A stretch of DNA of 64,000 nt, from contig JAKPJZ010000119.1 of NCBI GenBank assembly GCA_029553955.1, positions 90,426 through 154,425 on the forward strand, in the 5' to 3' direction. Below, one piece after another: positions 50,071-58,294 of this stretch. Under the pieces are notes generated by a model. The model was not told the DNA's origin. It saw only the letters and a program-made list of their open reading frames with translations, and ran no database searches. Positions within the stretch are counted from its first letter, which is position 1; each line of letters begins with the position of its first letter. The DNA comes from Chloroflexota bacterium. GTDB lineage: Bacteria > Chloroflexota > Anaerolineae > SpSt-313. The translations under genes were made by a program, and so were the position numbers.

Positions 50071-50931
50071 ATGCAAATCGTCAGCGACCGCGGCATGGAC
50101 CTCTCGCCCGAGCAGACCCGCGGACTCGAAATCCACCTGCTGCCGCTCATCCTCACCCTCGACGGCCGCTCCTACAAGAGCGGCGTTGATATCCAGCCAG
50201 ACCAATTCTACCAGTTGCTCGCCAATACCGAGAGCTACCCCACGACCTCACAGCCCTCCGTGGGCGATTTTGTCACGCTGTACCGGCACCTGGCACAGCG
50301 CGACCCCGATATCCTCTCGATCCACATCTCCTCGGGGCTGAGCAGCACCGTGAACACCGCGCGCGCCGCCGCCCAGATGGTGCCTGAGGCCAACGTCACC
50401 ATCATCGACTCCAAGACCCTCTCGGGCGCCCAGGGCTGGCAGGTGGAAGGCGCCGCCCGCGCCGTGCGCGCCGGCTGGCCCAAGGAGCGGGTGCTGGCAC
50501 TCGTGGAGCGCATCAGCCAGGCGACCGACACCGTCTTTACCCTGCGCACCCTGCGCTACCTCATCCACGGCGGCCGCATCAGCCACATCAAAGGGCTGCT
50601 CGGCCAGGTGCTGAACATCAAGCCGCTGATCGCCGTGGAAAAGGCCGGCGGCACCTACACCCAGGTGGGCCAGGCGCGCTCGCTCGAGCGGGCCATCCTC
50701 AAGCTGGCCGACCACGTCGCGCGCCAGCACGCACCGGGGAGCGCGCTGCGCCTGCAGGTGCTGCATGGCCACAACCCCGAGGGCGCTGCCTTGCTGTGCG
50801 AGCGCCTGGCGCAGCTCTTCCGGTGCACCTGGCTGCCGACCGGGCCCATCGCCCCCGTGCTCGGCGCGCACACCGGGCCGGGCCTCGTCGGCGTGGCCTA
50901 TGCCCCCGCCGCCGCCTTCGAGCTGCCCTGA
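50071..50931 (+). CDS. DegV family fatty-acid-binding protein
   Basis: A 286-residue protein of the DegV/FakB type. It shows 'QIVSDRGMDLSPEQ' at the N terminus, 'YPTTSQPSVGDFVTLYR' near 58 (the T-S-Q-P-S signature that holds the lipid carboxylate), 'ILSIHISSGLSSTVNTAR' near 90 and 'RTLRYLIHGGRISHIKGLLGQVLNIKPLIAVE' near 165. FakB proteins present fatty acids to FakA kinase for phosphorylation; no fakA is nearby. The ATG follows ACAGGAGTCGGAA. The next gene begins 22 bp later. Confidence 0.93.
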   Translation: MQIVSDRGMDLSPEQTRGLEIHLLPLILTLDGRSYKSGVDIQPDQFYQLLANTESYPTTSQPSVGDFVTLYRHLAQRDPDILSIHISSGLSSTVNTARAAAQMVPEANVTIIDSKTLSGAQGWQVEGAARAVRAGWPKERVLALVERISQATDTVFTLRTLRYLIHGGRISHIKGLLGQVLNIKPLIAVEKAGGTYTQVGQARSLERAILKLADHVARQHAPGSALRLQVLHGHNPEGAALLCERLAQLFRCTWLPTGPIAPVLGAHTGPGLVGVAYAPAAAFELP

Positions 50932-50953
50932 TCGTCAGAAGGAGATGTTGAGT

Positions 50954-51862
50954 GTGGACGCCACCTCTTACGCCGGCTACCGCGAGCGGCTGCGGCGCTG
51001 CCTGCGCGCCTACCGCCGCCGCCACTTTGCCGGCCGGGGCGCACTCTTTGTGCGCGGCATTGCCGGCGGCCTGGTGCTTACCGGCGACGCCGCCCACCTC
51101 AACTACTTTGACCCCGCGCTCTACCATGCGCTGACCTGCCGGCCGCGCGCCTTCCGCAACCTGGCCAACGCCCGCGTGCTCGCCATTTCGGTGTTCGGCA
51201 CGCTGGCCCGCCGCGACGGCCTGGCCCTGCTCTCGCAGGTGCCCTGCGACGACGGCCGGCCCCTGCTCAGCGCGGCCGAGGCGCGCCACGCGGCTCTCGA
51301 CCTGCAGCGCCCCCCTGGCGTGCCCAACGAGCCGGGCCCGCCGGTCGTCGACCTCTGGCTGACCGCGCCCGAGCTGCGCGTCACCATCCTGCCGCGCCTC
51401 CTCGAGCGCGGGCTCGGCCCCTGCCCCGAGCCGGCCCGCGGCCGCTGCAGCGGCGACTACATCCCCCAGGCTGCCGGCTGCGTGCACACCGCCCAGGGCG
51501 CGGCCTACTGGCAGCACCTGCCCGCGGTCGCCGGGTGGGGCGCCGACGTCGACCTGCACCCCTGCCCCATGGCCGCCGCCCTGACCCTGGCGCGCGCCCT
51601 GCTTGCCGCCGCCGACCCCGTGCCAGGCAACGCTGCCGCGCGCTGCGGCACCCTGCTCGTCTACGATGCGCGCAACCCCGCCTGGCGCCCCGGCAGCCGC
51701 GCCGACCGCCTCTTCAGCCAACTGCGCCAGGCCCTGCCGCCTGCCACCCTCCTGCGGCGCACCACCTGGCAGGCCATCGCCGCCGCCCTCGCCGCGTCCG
51801 ACTGGTACAGCGACCTGGTGGAGTATCTGCAGGCGAAGTATGGCATAGGGTGTAAAACGTGA
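50954..51862 (+). CDS. Conserved hypothetical protein
   Basis: A 302-residue, Arg/Ala-rich soluble protein that I do not recognise. Distinct stretches are 'YRERLRRCLRAYRRRHFAGRGALFVRGIAGGLVLTGDAAHLNYFDPALYHAL', 'RPRAFRNLANARVLAISVFGTLARRDGLALLSQVP' and a Trp/Tyr-rich C terminus. No signal peptide or membrane span is evident. The GTG at 50954 is preceded by AAGGAG at 9 nt; an ATG nine bases earlier would sit on that site. It follows degV closely and probably shares its transcript. The last residues and the TGA stop are read from a hairpin repeat (AAAACGTGA). Confidence 0.75.
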   Translation: MDATSYAGYRERLRRCLRAYRRRHFAGRGALFVRGIAGGLVLTGDAAHLNYFDPALYHALTCRPRAFRNLANARVLAISVFGTLARRDGLALLSQVPCDDGRPLLSAAEARHAALDLQRPPGVPNEPGPPVVDLWLTAPELRVTILPRLLERGLGPCPEPARGRCSGDYIPQAAGCVHTAQGAAYWQHLPAVAGWGADVDLHPCPMAAALTLARALLAAADPVPGNAAARCGTLLVYDARNPAWRPGSRADRLFSQLRQALPPATLLRRTTWQAIAAALAASDWYSDLVEYLQAKYGIGCKT

Positions 51863-51979
51863 TGCGTGAGGCGTGAGCCCTGTTGCGTGTTGCGTGTTCC
51901 GTCATCATCGCAGGCAAGCAAACGCAACACGCAATACGCAACAGGGCTCACGCCTCACGCATCACGCATCACGTTTTAC
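51852..51979. repeat. ACGTGAT/GCGTGAG unit hairpin supplying a stop codon
   Basis: GTAAAACGTGATGCGTGAGG, CGTGAGCCCTGTTGCG and their inverse CGCAACAGGGCTCACGCCTC, ATCACGTTTTAC form a long stem. GTTGCGTGTTGCGTGTT and AACGCAACACGCAATACGCAA lie near the loop. The stop codon of the preceding gene is inside the left arm. Confidence 0.9.
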
Positions 51980-51981
51980 TC

Positions 51982-52010
51982 TTTACGCCCCGCCCCACCT
52001 GCGGTATAAT
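51982..52010 (+). promoter_or_regulatory. Promoter of the MBL-fold/folate operon
   Basis: TTTACG (51982-51987), 17 bp, TATAAT (52005-52010), starting right after the hairpin repeat and 42 bp before the first start codon. Confidence 0.7.
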
Positions 52011-52051
52011 ACCGGCCACGTGTCTAGTGCTCATCGGAGGCGTGTTCTTCT

Positions 52052-52690
52052 ATGGACATCACCTGGTACGGCCAGTCGTGCTTTCGCCTGCGCTTCAGGG
52101 GCGCCACGATCATCACCGACCCCTATAACGGCGAAATCGGCCTCAAGCTGCCGCGGCAGAAGGCCGATATCGTCACCGTCAGCCACGACCACCCCGACCA
52201 CGCCAACACACGCGGGGTGAGCGGCGACGTGCGCGTCTTTACGAGCCCCGGCGAGTATGAGCGCGCCGGCATCTTTCTCTTCGGCATCCCCACCTTTCAC
52301 GACCGGCGCAATGGCCGCGACCGCGGCCGCAACACGGTCTTTATGATCGAGGGCGAGGACCTCACCGTCTGCCACCTCGGCGACCTGGGGCACGTCCCCA
52401 CACAGACGCAGATCGAGCAATTGAACGCCCTGGATGTGCTTTTCATCCCGGTCGGCGGCAACCCGACCCTGAACGCGGCCGAGGCGGCCGAGGTGGTCAG
52501 CCTGCTGCAACCGCGCTACGTCATCCCCATGCACTACCAGTTGCCCGGCCTCAAGGTCAAGCTCGACCCCCTCACCAAGTTCCTGCAGGCCATGGGCGTG
52601 GCCAAGGTCACATCGCAGGAGGGGCTGCGCGTCTTGCCAACCGCCGAGCCGCAGGAGACTCAGTTGGTGGTATTGGAGCCAAAGCAATGA
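52052..52690 (+). CDS. Metallo-beta-lactamase-fold hydrolase (UPF0173-like)
   Basis: A 212-residue metal-dependent hydrolase. The beta-lactamase fold is shown by '[23 protein letters not shown]', '[14 protein letters not shown]' (H-x-H-x-D-H-type metal motif near residue 44), '[22 protein letters not shown]', '[10 protein letters not shown]' near 105 and '[11 protein letters not shown]' near 162. The UPF0173 group is conserved but its substrate is unknown. The stop overlaps the folE start (ATGA), so it leads a folate operon. Confidence 0.9.
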   Translation: MDITWYGQSCFRLRFRGATIITDPYNGEIGLKLPRQKADIVTVSHDHPDHANTRGVSGDVRVFTSPGEYERAGIFLFGIPTFHDRRNGRDRGRNTVFMIEGEDLTVCHLGDLGHVPTQTQIEQLNALDVLFIPVGGNPTLNAAEAAEVVSLLQPRYVIPMHYQLPGLKVKLDPLTKFLQAMGVAKVTSQEGLRVLPTAEPQETQLVVLEPKQ

Positions 52691-53274
52691 CAAGCAACAA
52701 CAGCTCTATCGATCGCGAACGCATCAAGCGCGCCGTCCGCGAGATGATCGAGGCCATCGGCGAAGACCCCGAGCGCGAGGGCCTGCGCGACACGCCTCGG
52801 CGCATCGCCGACATGTACGCCGAGATCTTTTCCGGCGTGAGCTGCGACCCGACCCAAGTGCTGACGGTCACCTTTGAAGAGAACCACCAGGAGATGGTGA
52901 TCCTGCGCGACATCCCCTTCTACTCGATGTGCGAGCACCACTTCCTGCCCTTCCACGGCGTGGCCCACGTCGGCTACATCCCGCGCGGCAGCCTGCTGGG
53001 CATCAGCAAAATCGCCCGGCTCGTGGAGATCCTGGCCCGCCGCCCGCAGTTGCAGGAGCGACTCACCGGGCAGATCGCCGACGCGCTCATGCAGGCCCTC
53101 GAGCCCCAGGGTGTGGCCGTGGTGATCGAGGCCGAGCACCTGTGCATGACCATGCGCGGCATCAAGAAGCCGGGCAGCACCGTCGTCACCTCGGCCACCC
53201 GCGGCATCTTCCGCGACAAGCCGGCAACCCGCCAGGAATTCCTGTCGCTGATCCATCCCGCGCGGCAGTCGTGA
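52687..53274 (+). CDS. folE: GTP cyclohydrolase I
   Basis: A 195-residue enzyme converting GTP to 7,8-dihydroneopterin triphosphate, the first step of folate synthesis. '[21 protein letters not shown]' opens the family domain. '[24 protein letters not shown]' near residue 75 gives the zinc Cys and His, and '[26 protein letters not shown]' near 145 gives the second zinc Cys and the GTP site. All ligands of a type IA zinc enzyme are present. The start overlaps the previous gene by four bases; folP follows after 7 bp. Confidence 0.97.
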   Translation: MTSNNSSIDRERIKRAVREMIEAIGEDPEREGLRDTPRRIADMYAEIFSGVSCDPTQVLTVTFEENHQEMVILRDIPFYSMCEHHFLPFHGVAHVGYIPRGSLLGISKIARLVEILARRPQLQERLTGQIADALMQALEPQGVAVVIEAEHLCMTMRGIKKPGSTVVTSATRGIFRDKPATRQEFLSLIHPARQS

Positions 53275-53281
53275 GGTCCAC

Positions 53282-54544
53282 ATGAGCGCATTCAACACCC
53301 GGTCGCTCTCGCGCCTCGACGCGGGCTCGCTCGCGGCCGAGATGGCCGCCATCGACGTCGACGCGCCCGGCGTGCGCATCATGGTGCCCAAGGGGCGCTT
53401 CCATGCCGTGCGCCTCGACGGCGTGCCCTACGCGGCGGCCTCGATCCTCAAGCAGGAGATGCTCTCGAAAGGCGGCGAGGCCGCGGTCGGGCGCAACATC
53501 TACAAGGGCCAGGGCGGCAAGAGCGGCGTGCTGCTCTTGGGCACCGAGGCGCAATACCGCCGGCTCATCCCCAAGCTGCGGCAGCAGCCCATGCGCAGCC
53601 TGCACACCATCGCCGGTGAGCTCGAAGCGCTGCTCGCCGGGCCATCTCTGCCGCCGCCGCTGACCGTCGGGCCGCTCACCTGTCGCTGGGGCGAGCGCAC
53701 CTACGTCATGGGCATCCTCAACGTCACGCCCGATTCCTTCTCGGGCGACGGCCTGGCCGCTGCTTTCGAGGCGGGCAGCCCGGCGCTCGTCGAGGCCGCC
53801 CTGCGCCAGGCGCGGCGCATGGTTGCCGAAGGCGCCGACATCCTCGACGTGGGCGGCGAATCGACGCGGCCCGGCGCCACGCCGCTGCCGGCTGAAGAGG
53901 AGCTGCGCCGCGTCGTGCCCGTCATCGCGCGGCTGGCCAAGGAGCTGCCGGTCGCCATCTCTATCGATACCTACAAGGCCACCGTTGCCGAGGCGGCCCT
54001 CGACGCCGGCGCCCACATGGTCAACGACGTCTGGGCGCTGGGCCGCGACCACGAGCTGGCCGGCGTCGTCGCCCGGCGCCAGGCGCCGGTGATCCTGATG
54101 CACAACCGCAGCCGCCCCGCCGAGGCCACGGTCGATGCGCAGCTCGGCGGGCGCTACCAGGGCACCGAGTACCATGACCTGCTGGGCGACGTCATCGCCG
54201 AGCTGCGCGGCTCCGCTGAGGCCGCCCAGGCCGCAGGCATTGCACGCGAGCGCATCATCGTGGACCCGGGCATCGGCTTCGGCAAGACGGTGCAGCAGAA
54301 CCTGCGCCTGATCGACCGCCTGGCCGAGCTGCGGTCATTGGGCTACCCGCTGCTCATCGGCACCTCGCGCAAGTCGTTCACCGGCTACACCCTCAAGCTG
54401 CCGCCCGACCAGCGCGTAGAGGGCACCGCGGCCAGCGTGGCCCTGGCCATCGACCGCGGCGCCGACATTGTCCGCGTGCACGACGTGCAGGCCATGGTGC
54501 GCGTGGCACGGCTGACGGACGCGGTAGTGCGAAGAAGGGGCTGA
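53282..54544 (+). CDS. folP: Dihydropteroate synthase with N-terminal extension
   Basis: A 420-residue protein. Residues from about 140 form dihydropteroate synthase: 'YVMGILNVTPDSFSGDGL', 'GADILDVGGESTRPGATPL', 'VAISIDTYKATVAEAALDAGAHMVNDVWAL' and 'RIIVDPGIGFGKTVQQNL', with 'LIGTSRKSF' near 360. It condenses pABA with the pterin pyrophosphate. The first about 130 residues ('GVRIMVPKGRFHAVRLDGVP', 'ASILKQEMLSKGGEAAVGRN') are an extra domain found in some Clostridia and Chloroflexota enzymes; its role is unknown. It lies between folE and folK in one operon. Confidence 0.95.
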   Translation: MSAFNTRSLSRLDAGSLAAEMAAIDVDAPGVRIMVPKGRFHAVRLDGVPYAAASILKQEMLSKGGEAAVGRNIYKGQGGKSGVLLLGTEAQYRRLIPKLRQQPMRSLHTIAGELEALLAGPSLPPPLTVGPLTCRWGERTYVMGILNVTPDSFSGDGLAAAFEAGSPALVEAALRQARRMVAEGADILDVGGESTRPGATPLPAEEELRRVVPVIARLAKELPVAISIDTYKATVAEAALDAGAHMVNDVWALGRDHELAGVVARRQAPVILMHNRSRPAEATVDAQLGGRYQGTEYHDLLGDVIAELRGSAEAAQAAGIARERIIVDPGIGFGKTVQQNLRLIDRLAELRSLGYPLLIGTSRKSFTGYTLKLPPDQRVEGTAASVALAIDRGADIVRVHDVQAMVRVARLTDAVVRRRG

Positions 54545-54604
54545 GCGGTTGACGAGCGCGAAACGCACGAAAGGGGCGCGAAAGGAGCGCGAAAGGAGCG
54601 TGAC

Positions 54605-55102
54605 TTGGCCGTTGTCTACCTCGCCCTGGGCGGCAACCTCGGCGACCGCGAGGCCAACCTGCGCGCGGCGCGCGAGCGGCTGGCGCAGGGCGGCATCGCC
54701 ATCGCGCGCTGCTCCTCACTCTACGAGACAGAGCCCTGGGGCGTCCGCGACCAGCCGCGCTTCCTCAACGCCGTCTGCTGCGCGCGCAGCGAGCTCGAGC
54801 CGCTGGCGCTCCTGGCGCTCGCCAAACGCATCGAGGCCGAGCTGGGCCGCGTGCCGGGCGTGCGCTACGGGCCGCGCCCCATCGACATCGATATCCTGCT
54901 CTACGGCGATGAGACCATCGCCACACCCGAGCTGACCATCCCCCACCCGCGCCTCGCCGAACGCGCCTTCGTCCTCGTGCCCCTGGCCGAGCTGGCGCCC
55001 GAGTTGCGCCTGCCCGGCGATGGCCGCACGGTCCGCGAATTGCTGCAGGCGCTGGGCGAGACGGGGGGTGTGTGGCGAGTAGCCGCGTTCGACGAAACGT
55101 GA
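54605..55102 (+). CDS. folK: 2-amino-4-hydroxy-6-hydroxymethyldihydropteridine pyrophosphokinase
   Basis: A 165-residue HPPK that transfers pyrophosphate from ATP to the pterin before folP acts. Hallmarks are 'VYLALGGNLGDREANLRAARE', 'SSLYETEPWGVRDQPRFLNAV' and 'RYGPRPIDIDILLYGDE', with the magnesium-binding D-x-D, then 'IPHPRLAERAFVLVPLAEL'. The start is a TTG at 54605 with AAAGGAG 6 nt upstream, the second of two GCGAAAGGAGCG copies. No folB gene intervenes, so dihydroneopterin aldolase must be elsewhere. The terminal DET and TGA stop are read from a GCGTATTGCG-type repeat. Confidence 0.95.
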   Translation: MAVVYLALGGNLGDREANLRAARERLAQGGIAIARCSSLYETEPWGVRDQPRFLNAVCCARSELEPLALLALAKRIEAELGRVPGVRYGPRPIDIDILLYGDETIATPELTIPHPRLAERAFVLVPLAELAPELRLPGDGRTVRELLQALGETGGVWRVAAFDET

Positions 55103-55188
55103 TGCGTATTGCGTATTGCGTGTTCCGTCGGCGCATCACGCTGCAGCACCGGACGCAACACGCAACACGCAATACGCAATACGCACTA
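55096..55188. repeat. GCGTATT/GCGTGTT unit hairpin at the folK stop codon
   Basis: AACGTGATGCGTATTGCGTA, TTGCGTGTTCCG and the inverse CGCAACACGCAACACGCAAT, ACGCAATACGCA form the arms. ACG TGA in the left arm is the last codon and stop of folK. The hairpin separates folK from the M16 peptidase gene. Confidence 0.9.
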
Positions 55189-55199
55189 CAGGAGTATCC

Positions 55200-56462
55200 A
55201 TGCACCAAATCACCACCCTCGATAACCAACTGCGCGTGGTGACCGTGGCCATGCCCAACGCGCGCTCGGTCTGCGCCGCGGTGTACCTGGCGGCCGGCTC
55301 ACGCTACGAGTCGGCGCCAGAGAGCGGTGCGGCCCACTTTATCGAGCACATGCTCTTCAAGGGCACCAAGCGGCGCCGCGCTCGGGAGATCGCCAACACC
55401 ATCGAGCGTGTGGGCGGCTCGGCCAACGCCGGCACCGGCCGCGAGTCGACCACCTACTATGCTATGGTCACGCCCGAGCACCTGCCGGTGGTGCTCGACC
55501 TGCTGAGCGACATACTGCTCAACAGTGCCTTCCAGCCGAAGGAGCTCGAGCGCGAGCGTGGCGTGATCATCGAAGAGATCAACCGCACCCTCGACACGCC
55601 CGATGACCTCGTCTTCGACCTGATCACCGCCCTCGAGTGGCCCGACAACCCTGTGGGCCGCAGCATCGCCGGCACGCACACCACGGTCGCCGAAATGAGC
55701 CGGGCAGCCCTGCGCAGCTTTGTGGCCCGCCACTACCTGGCCAGCAACGCCGCCGTCGTCGTGGCCGGCCCGGTGCAGCACGAGGCGGTGGTGGCGCAGG
55801 TGGGCGAGTATCTCGGCGCCTGGCAGCCCGGCACCGCCCCCACGCCCGTCGAGGCCTCGGCCCACCCGGCCGAGAGCTACGCCCTGCTCGAAATCCGCGG
55901 CACCGAGCAGGCCCAATTGTGCCTCAGCGTGCGCGGCGTCGCCCGCCGCGACCCCCAGCGCTTTGCCGTCGATATCCTCACCGCCGTACTCGGCGACGGC
56001 ATGGGCTCGCGCCTGTTCCAGGAAATCCGCGAAAGGCGCGGCCTGGCCTACAGCGTCGACGCCTCGGCATGGCACATGCAGGATACCGGCGCCTTTGTCG
56101 TCTACGCCGGCGTGCCACCCGAAAAGGCCGATGAAGCCCTCGCAGCCATCATCGAGCAGCTCGACCGCGTGCGCCGCCGCGCCGTCACCAAGGCCGAGCT
56201 CAATCGCGCCAAAGAGTATACCAAAGGCCACCTGCTGCTGGGCCTCGAGACCCCGGCGGCCAACGCCGGCTGGTTCGGCTCGCAGGTCATCCAGGGCGTC
56301 GAGGTCATGACCCCCGAGCAGTGGATCGCCGCTCTCGACGCCGTCACCGCCGACGACGTGCGCCGCGCCGCGCGCAGGCTCTTCGACCACGCCGCCCCGC
56401 AGCTCGTCCTCGTCGGTCCATTTCAGGATGCCGAGCGCTTCAAGCCGCTGCTGACTCTGTGA
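55200..56462 (+). CDS. M16 family zinc peptidase (processing-protease-like)
   Basis: A 420-residue protein of the M16B type. The inverted zinc motif 'AAHFIEHMLFKGT' (H-x-x-E-H) is near residue 45, with the distal Glu in 'ERGVIIEEINRTLD' near 125. The second, non-catalytic half shows 'GDGMGSRLFQEIRERRGLAYSVDAS', the substrate-binding R-Y-like region. It should degrade or process short peptides in the cytoplasm. The ATG at 55200 follows ACAGGAGTATCC; the frame runs upstream into a repeat and that part is discounted. A strong hairpin follows the stop. Confidence 0.93.
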   Translation: MHQITTLDNQLRVVTVAMPNARSVCAAVYLAAGSRYESAPESGAAHFIEHMLFKGTKRRRAREIANTIERVGGSANAGTGRESTTYYAMVTPEHLPVVLDLLSDILLNSAFQPKELERERGVIIEEINRTLDTPDDLVFDLITALEWPDNPVGRSIAGTHTTVAEMSRAALRSFVARHYLASNAAVVVAGPVQHEAVVAQVGEYLGAWQPGTAPTPVEASAHPAESYALLEIRGTEQAQLCLSVRGVARRDPQRFAVDILTAVLGDGMGSRLFQEIRERRGLAYSVDASAWHMQDTGAFVVYAGVPPEKADEALAAIIEQLDRVRRRAVTKAELNRAKEYTKGHLLLGLETPAANAGWFGSQVIQGVEVMTPEQWIAALDAVTADDVRRAARRLFDHAAPQLVLVGPFQDAERFKPLLTL

Positions 56463-56466
56463 CGGA

Positions 56467-56503
56467 GGTTCATAGTTGGCGCTTCCAGCGCCAACTATGA
56501 ACC
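56467..56503. terminator. 17-bp perfect stem after the M16 gene
   Basis: GGTTCATAGTTGGCGCT, TCC, AGCGCCAACTATGAACC, five bases after the stop codon. The tail is TTGTGGG, so it is a terminator-like or 3'-protecting hairpin without a real T tract. Confidence 0.7.
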
Positions 56504-56513
56504 TTGTGGGAAT

Positions 56514-56541
56514 TTGTGTGCGGACGCTGCTAGACTACAAT
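56514..56541 (+). promoter_or_regulatory. Possible promoter of the Gfo/Idh/MocA gene
   Basis: TTGTGT, a 16-bp spacer and TACAAT, 73 bp before the start codon. Moderate match. Confidence 0.45.
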
Positions 56542-56614
56542 AGGCTGCGGACGGCATGCACAGCAAGCGCTGCGGGCGCAAGCGCCCGGCCTAGAGTAAT
56601 GGGAGTCCGCATCC

Positions 56615-57691
56615 ATGGCACCTCTGCGAGTCGGCGTGATTGGCGCCGGCACGGTCGCTGCCGGCCACCTGCGCACCTACGCCAGGCACCCCGGCGTCAC
56701 GCTCGTGGCCGTGAGCGACGTCTCCCACGAGCGGCTGGCCTGGGCCGCCCGCGAGTTCGACCTCGCCCGGGCCTTCACCGACTATCGCCAGCTCCTGGCC
56801 CTGCCCGACGTCCAGGCCGTGAGCGTCTGCCTGCCCAACTGGCTGCACGCCACCGTGACCATCGAAGCCTTGCACGCCGGCAAGCACGTCCTCTGCGAGA
56901 AGCCGCCCGCGCTGACCGCCGCCGACGCCCAGCGTATGGCCGAGGCCGCCGCCGCCAGCGGCCGCACGCTGATGATCTGCTTCAACTATCGCTACCGCAA
57001 CGACACGCGCTTTGTGAAGCGCGTCGTCGCAGCCGGCGCCCTGGGCAGCGTCTACTATGCCAAGGCCAGTTGGCTGCGCTGCGCCGGCATACCCGGCCCA
57101 CAGGGCTGCTGGTTCAACCGCAAAGCGCTCGCCGGCGGCGGCCCGCTGATCGACCTGGGCGTGCACCTGCTCGATTTGAGCCTGTGGCTGCTGGGCCACC
57201 CGCGCCCGCGCTCGGTGACGGCCTCGACCTATGCCGTCTTTGGCCCGCGTGGCCAGCACTTCTTTGAGGGCACCCCTGCCCCCTGCGGCGAGCCGTTCGA
57301 GGTGGAGGACCTGGCGAGTGCTTTCATCCGCCTCGATAACGGCGCCACGCTGCTCGTCGAGACGAGCTGGGCGCTGCACACGACGCCGGGGCGCGACGAG
57401 TACACGCTGCAGCTCTACGGAGACAGGGGGGGAGCCGAGCTCGACGTGCGCAACTATGCCCAGACGGGCACGGTGCACGTCTACGGCGACATGGCCGGCG
57501 TGCCGGTTGAGAGCACCCCCAGCGCCCTGCAGGCCGGCAGCGGCCACACGGCGGCCATCAGCGACTTTGTCGACTGTGTGCGCCAAGGTCGCGCCCCTGC
57601 GGCCTCGCCCCAGGAGGGCGTGGCGCTGATGCAGCTCATCGAGGCGATCTACCGTTCAGCCGAGGAGAAGCGCGAGGTCACGCTGCCGTGA
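56615..57691 (+). CDS. Gfo/Idh/MocA family oxidoreductase
   Basis: A 358-residue NAD(P)-dependent sugar or inositol dehydrogenase-type protein. The N-terminal Rossmann domain has 'RVGVIGAGTVAAGHLRTYARHPGV' and 'AVSVCLPNWLHATVTIEAL'. 'GKHVLCEKPPALT' near 92 carries the conserved Lys of the EKP motif. 'GGGPLIDLGVHLLDLSLWLLG' near 178 supplies the catalytic Asp and His. The substrate is probably a sugar, sugar acid or cyclitol; GH38 and GH32 genes lie nearby. The ATG at 56615 has no strong Shine-Dalgarno. Confidence 0.93.
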   Translation: MAPLRVGVIGAGTVAAGHLRTYARHPGVTLVAVSDVSHERLAWAAREFDLARAFTDYRQLLALPDVQAVSVCLPNWLHATVTIEALHAGKHVLCEKPPALTAADAQRMAEAAAASGRTLMICFNYRYRNDTRFVKRVVAAGALGSVYYAKASWLRCAGIPGPQGCWFNRKALAGGGPLIDLGVHLLDLSLWLLGHPRPRSVTASTYAVFGPRGQHFFEGTPAPCGEPFEVEDLASAFIRLDNGATLLVETSWALHTTPGRDEYTLQLYGDRGGAELDVRNYAQTGTVHVYGDMAGVPVESTPSALQAGSGHTAAISDFVDCVRQGRAPAASPQEGVALMQLIEAIYRSAEEKREVTLP

Positions 57692-57732
57692 GCGCGGCGC
57701 CGAGCCCCCGCCCGAGCCGGCCGCCGCGTACG

Positions 57733-57764
57733 CAAAACAAGGGCGACCCAAAGCGAGTCGCCCT
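57733..57764 (-). terminator. Rho-independent terminator of rpsT
   Basis: On the minus strand AGGGCGAC, a loop, GTCGCCCT and then TGTTTTGCG, located 86 bp after the rpsT stop. Confidence 0.8.
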
Positions 57765-57849
57765 GCCTGAGAGGCGAATACTCTCGTATGAGTGCAACAC
57801 ACGCCTGGCCCGGCCCAGACGGCCGGCCAGGGTGCCGCTGCGTGGCGGG

Positions 57850-58134
57850 TCAGGCGCCGGCCTGCTCGCCGCGCAGCGTGTGCAGTTGCCGCATCAGCCG
57901 CGACTTGCGCCGTGCGGCCGTGTTGCGATGGATGACGCCCTTCGTCACCGCGCGATCGAGCGCGCTGATCGCCTGGCGCAGCGCCTCTTCGGTCGTCGGC
58001 GCGGCGGGCGCCCTCACGATGGCAACTCGCGCTTTCTTGACAAAGGTGCGCGTGCGCGTGCGGACCATCCGGTTGTAGACCCGGCGCCGCTCGGCCTGGC
58101 GCAAGGCCTTCAGCGCGGACTTGGTATTGGCCAA
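57850..58134 (-). CDS. rpsT: 30S ribosomal protein S20
   Basis: A 94-residue basic protein that binds 16S rRNA early in 30S assembly. The sequence 'MANTKSALKALRQAERRRVYNRMVR' is typical of S20, followed by 'RTFVKKARVAI', 'EEALRQAISALDRAVTKGVIHRNTAARRKSRLMRQL'. It begins with a TTG codon (58134), as E. coli rpsT does, where the weak start is linked to autogenous control; AGGAG lies 5 nt upstream. The longer open frame upstream is non-coding. It has its own promoter (58181-58210) and terminator. Confidence 0.97.
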   Translation of the reverse strand: MANTKSALKALRQAERRRVYNRMVRTRTRTFVKKARVAIVRAPAAPTTEEALRQAISALDRAVTKGVIHRNTAARRKSRLMRQLHTLRGEQAGA

Positions 58135-58180
58135 AGCTCCTACTCCTCCTCGATACTTGGCAAGGCGAAAGCAAGCGTAC

Positions 58181-58210
58181 AGGATACAACAGTTTCGCCA
58201 TTCTGTCCAA
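58181..58210 (-). promoter_or_regulatory. Promoter of rpsT
   Basis: On the minus strand TTGGAC (58210-58205), 18 bp, TATCCT (58186-58181), 47 bp before the TTG start codon. Confidence 0.65.
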
Positions 58211-58294
58211 TCGGGCCTGCCCTCTTCCGGCATGCCCCGATGGCTGGTAACCGGCTCCAACGCTCCGCATCCACCCGGTACGGGTCCCTCTTCA

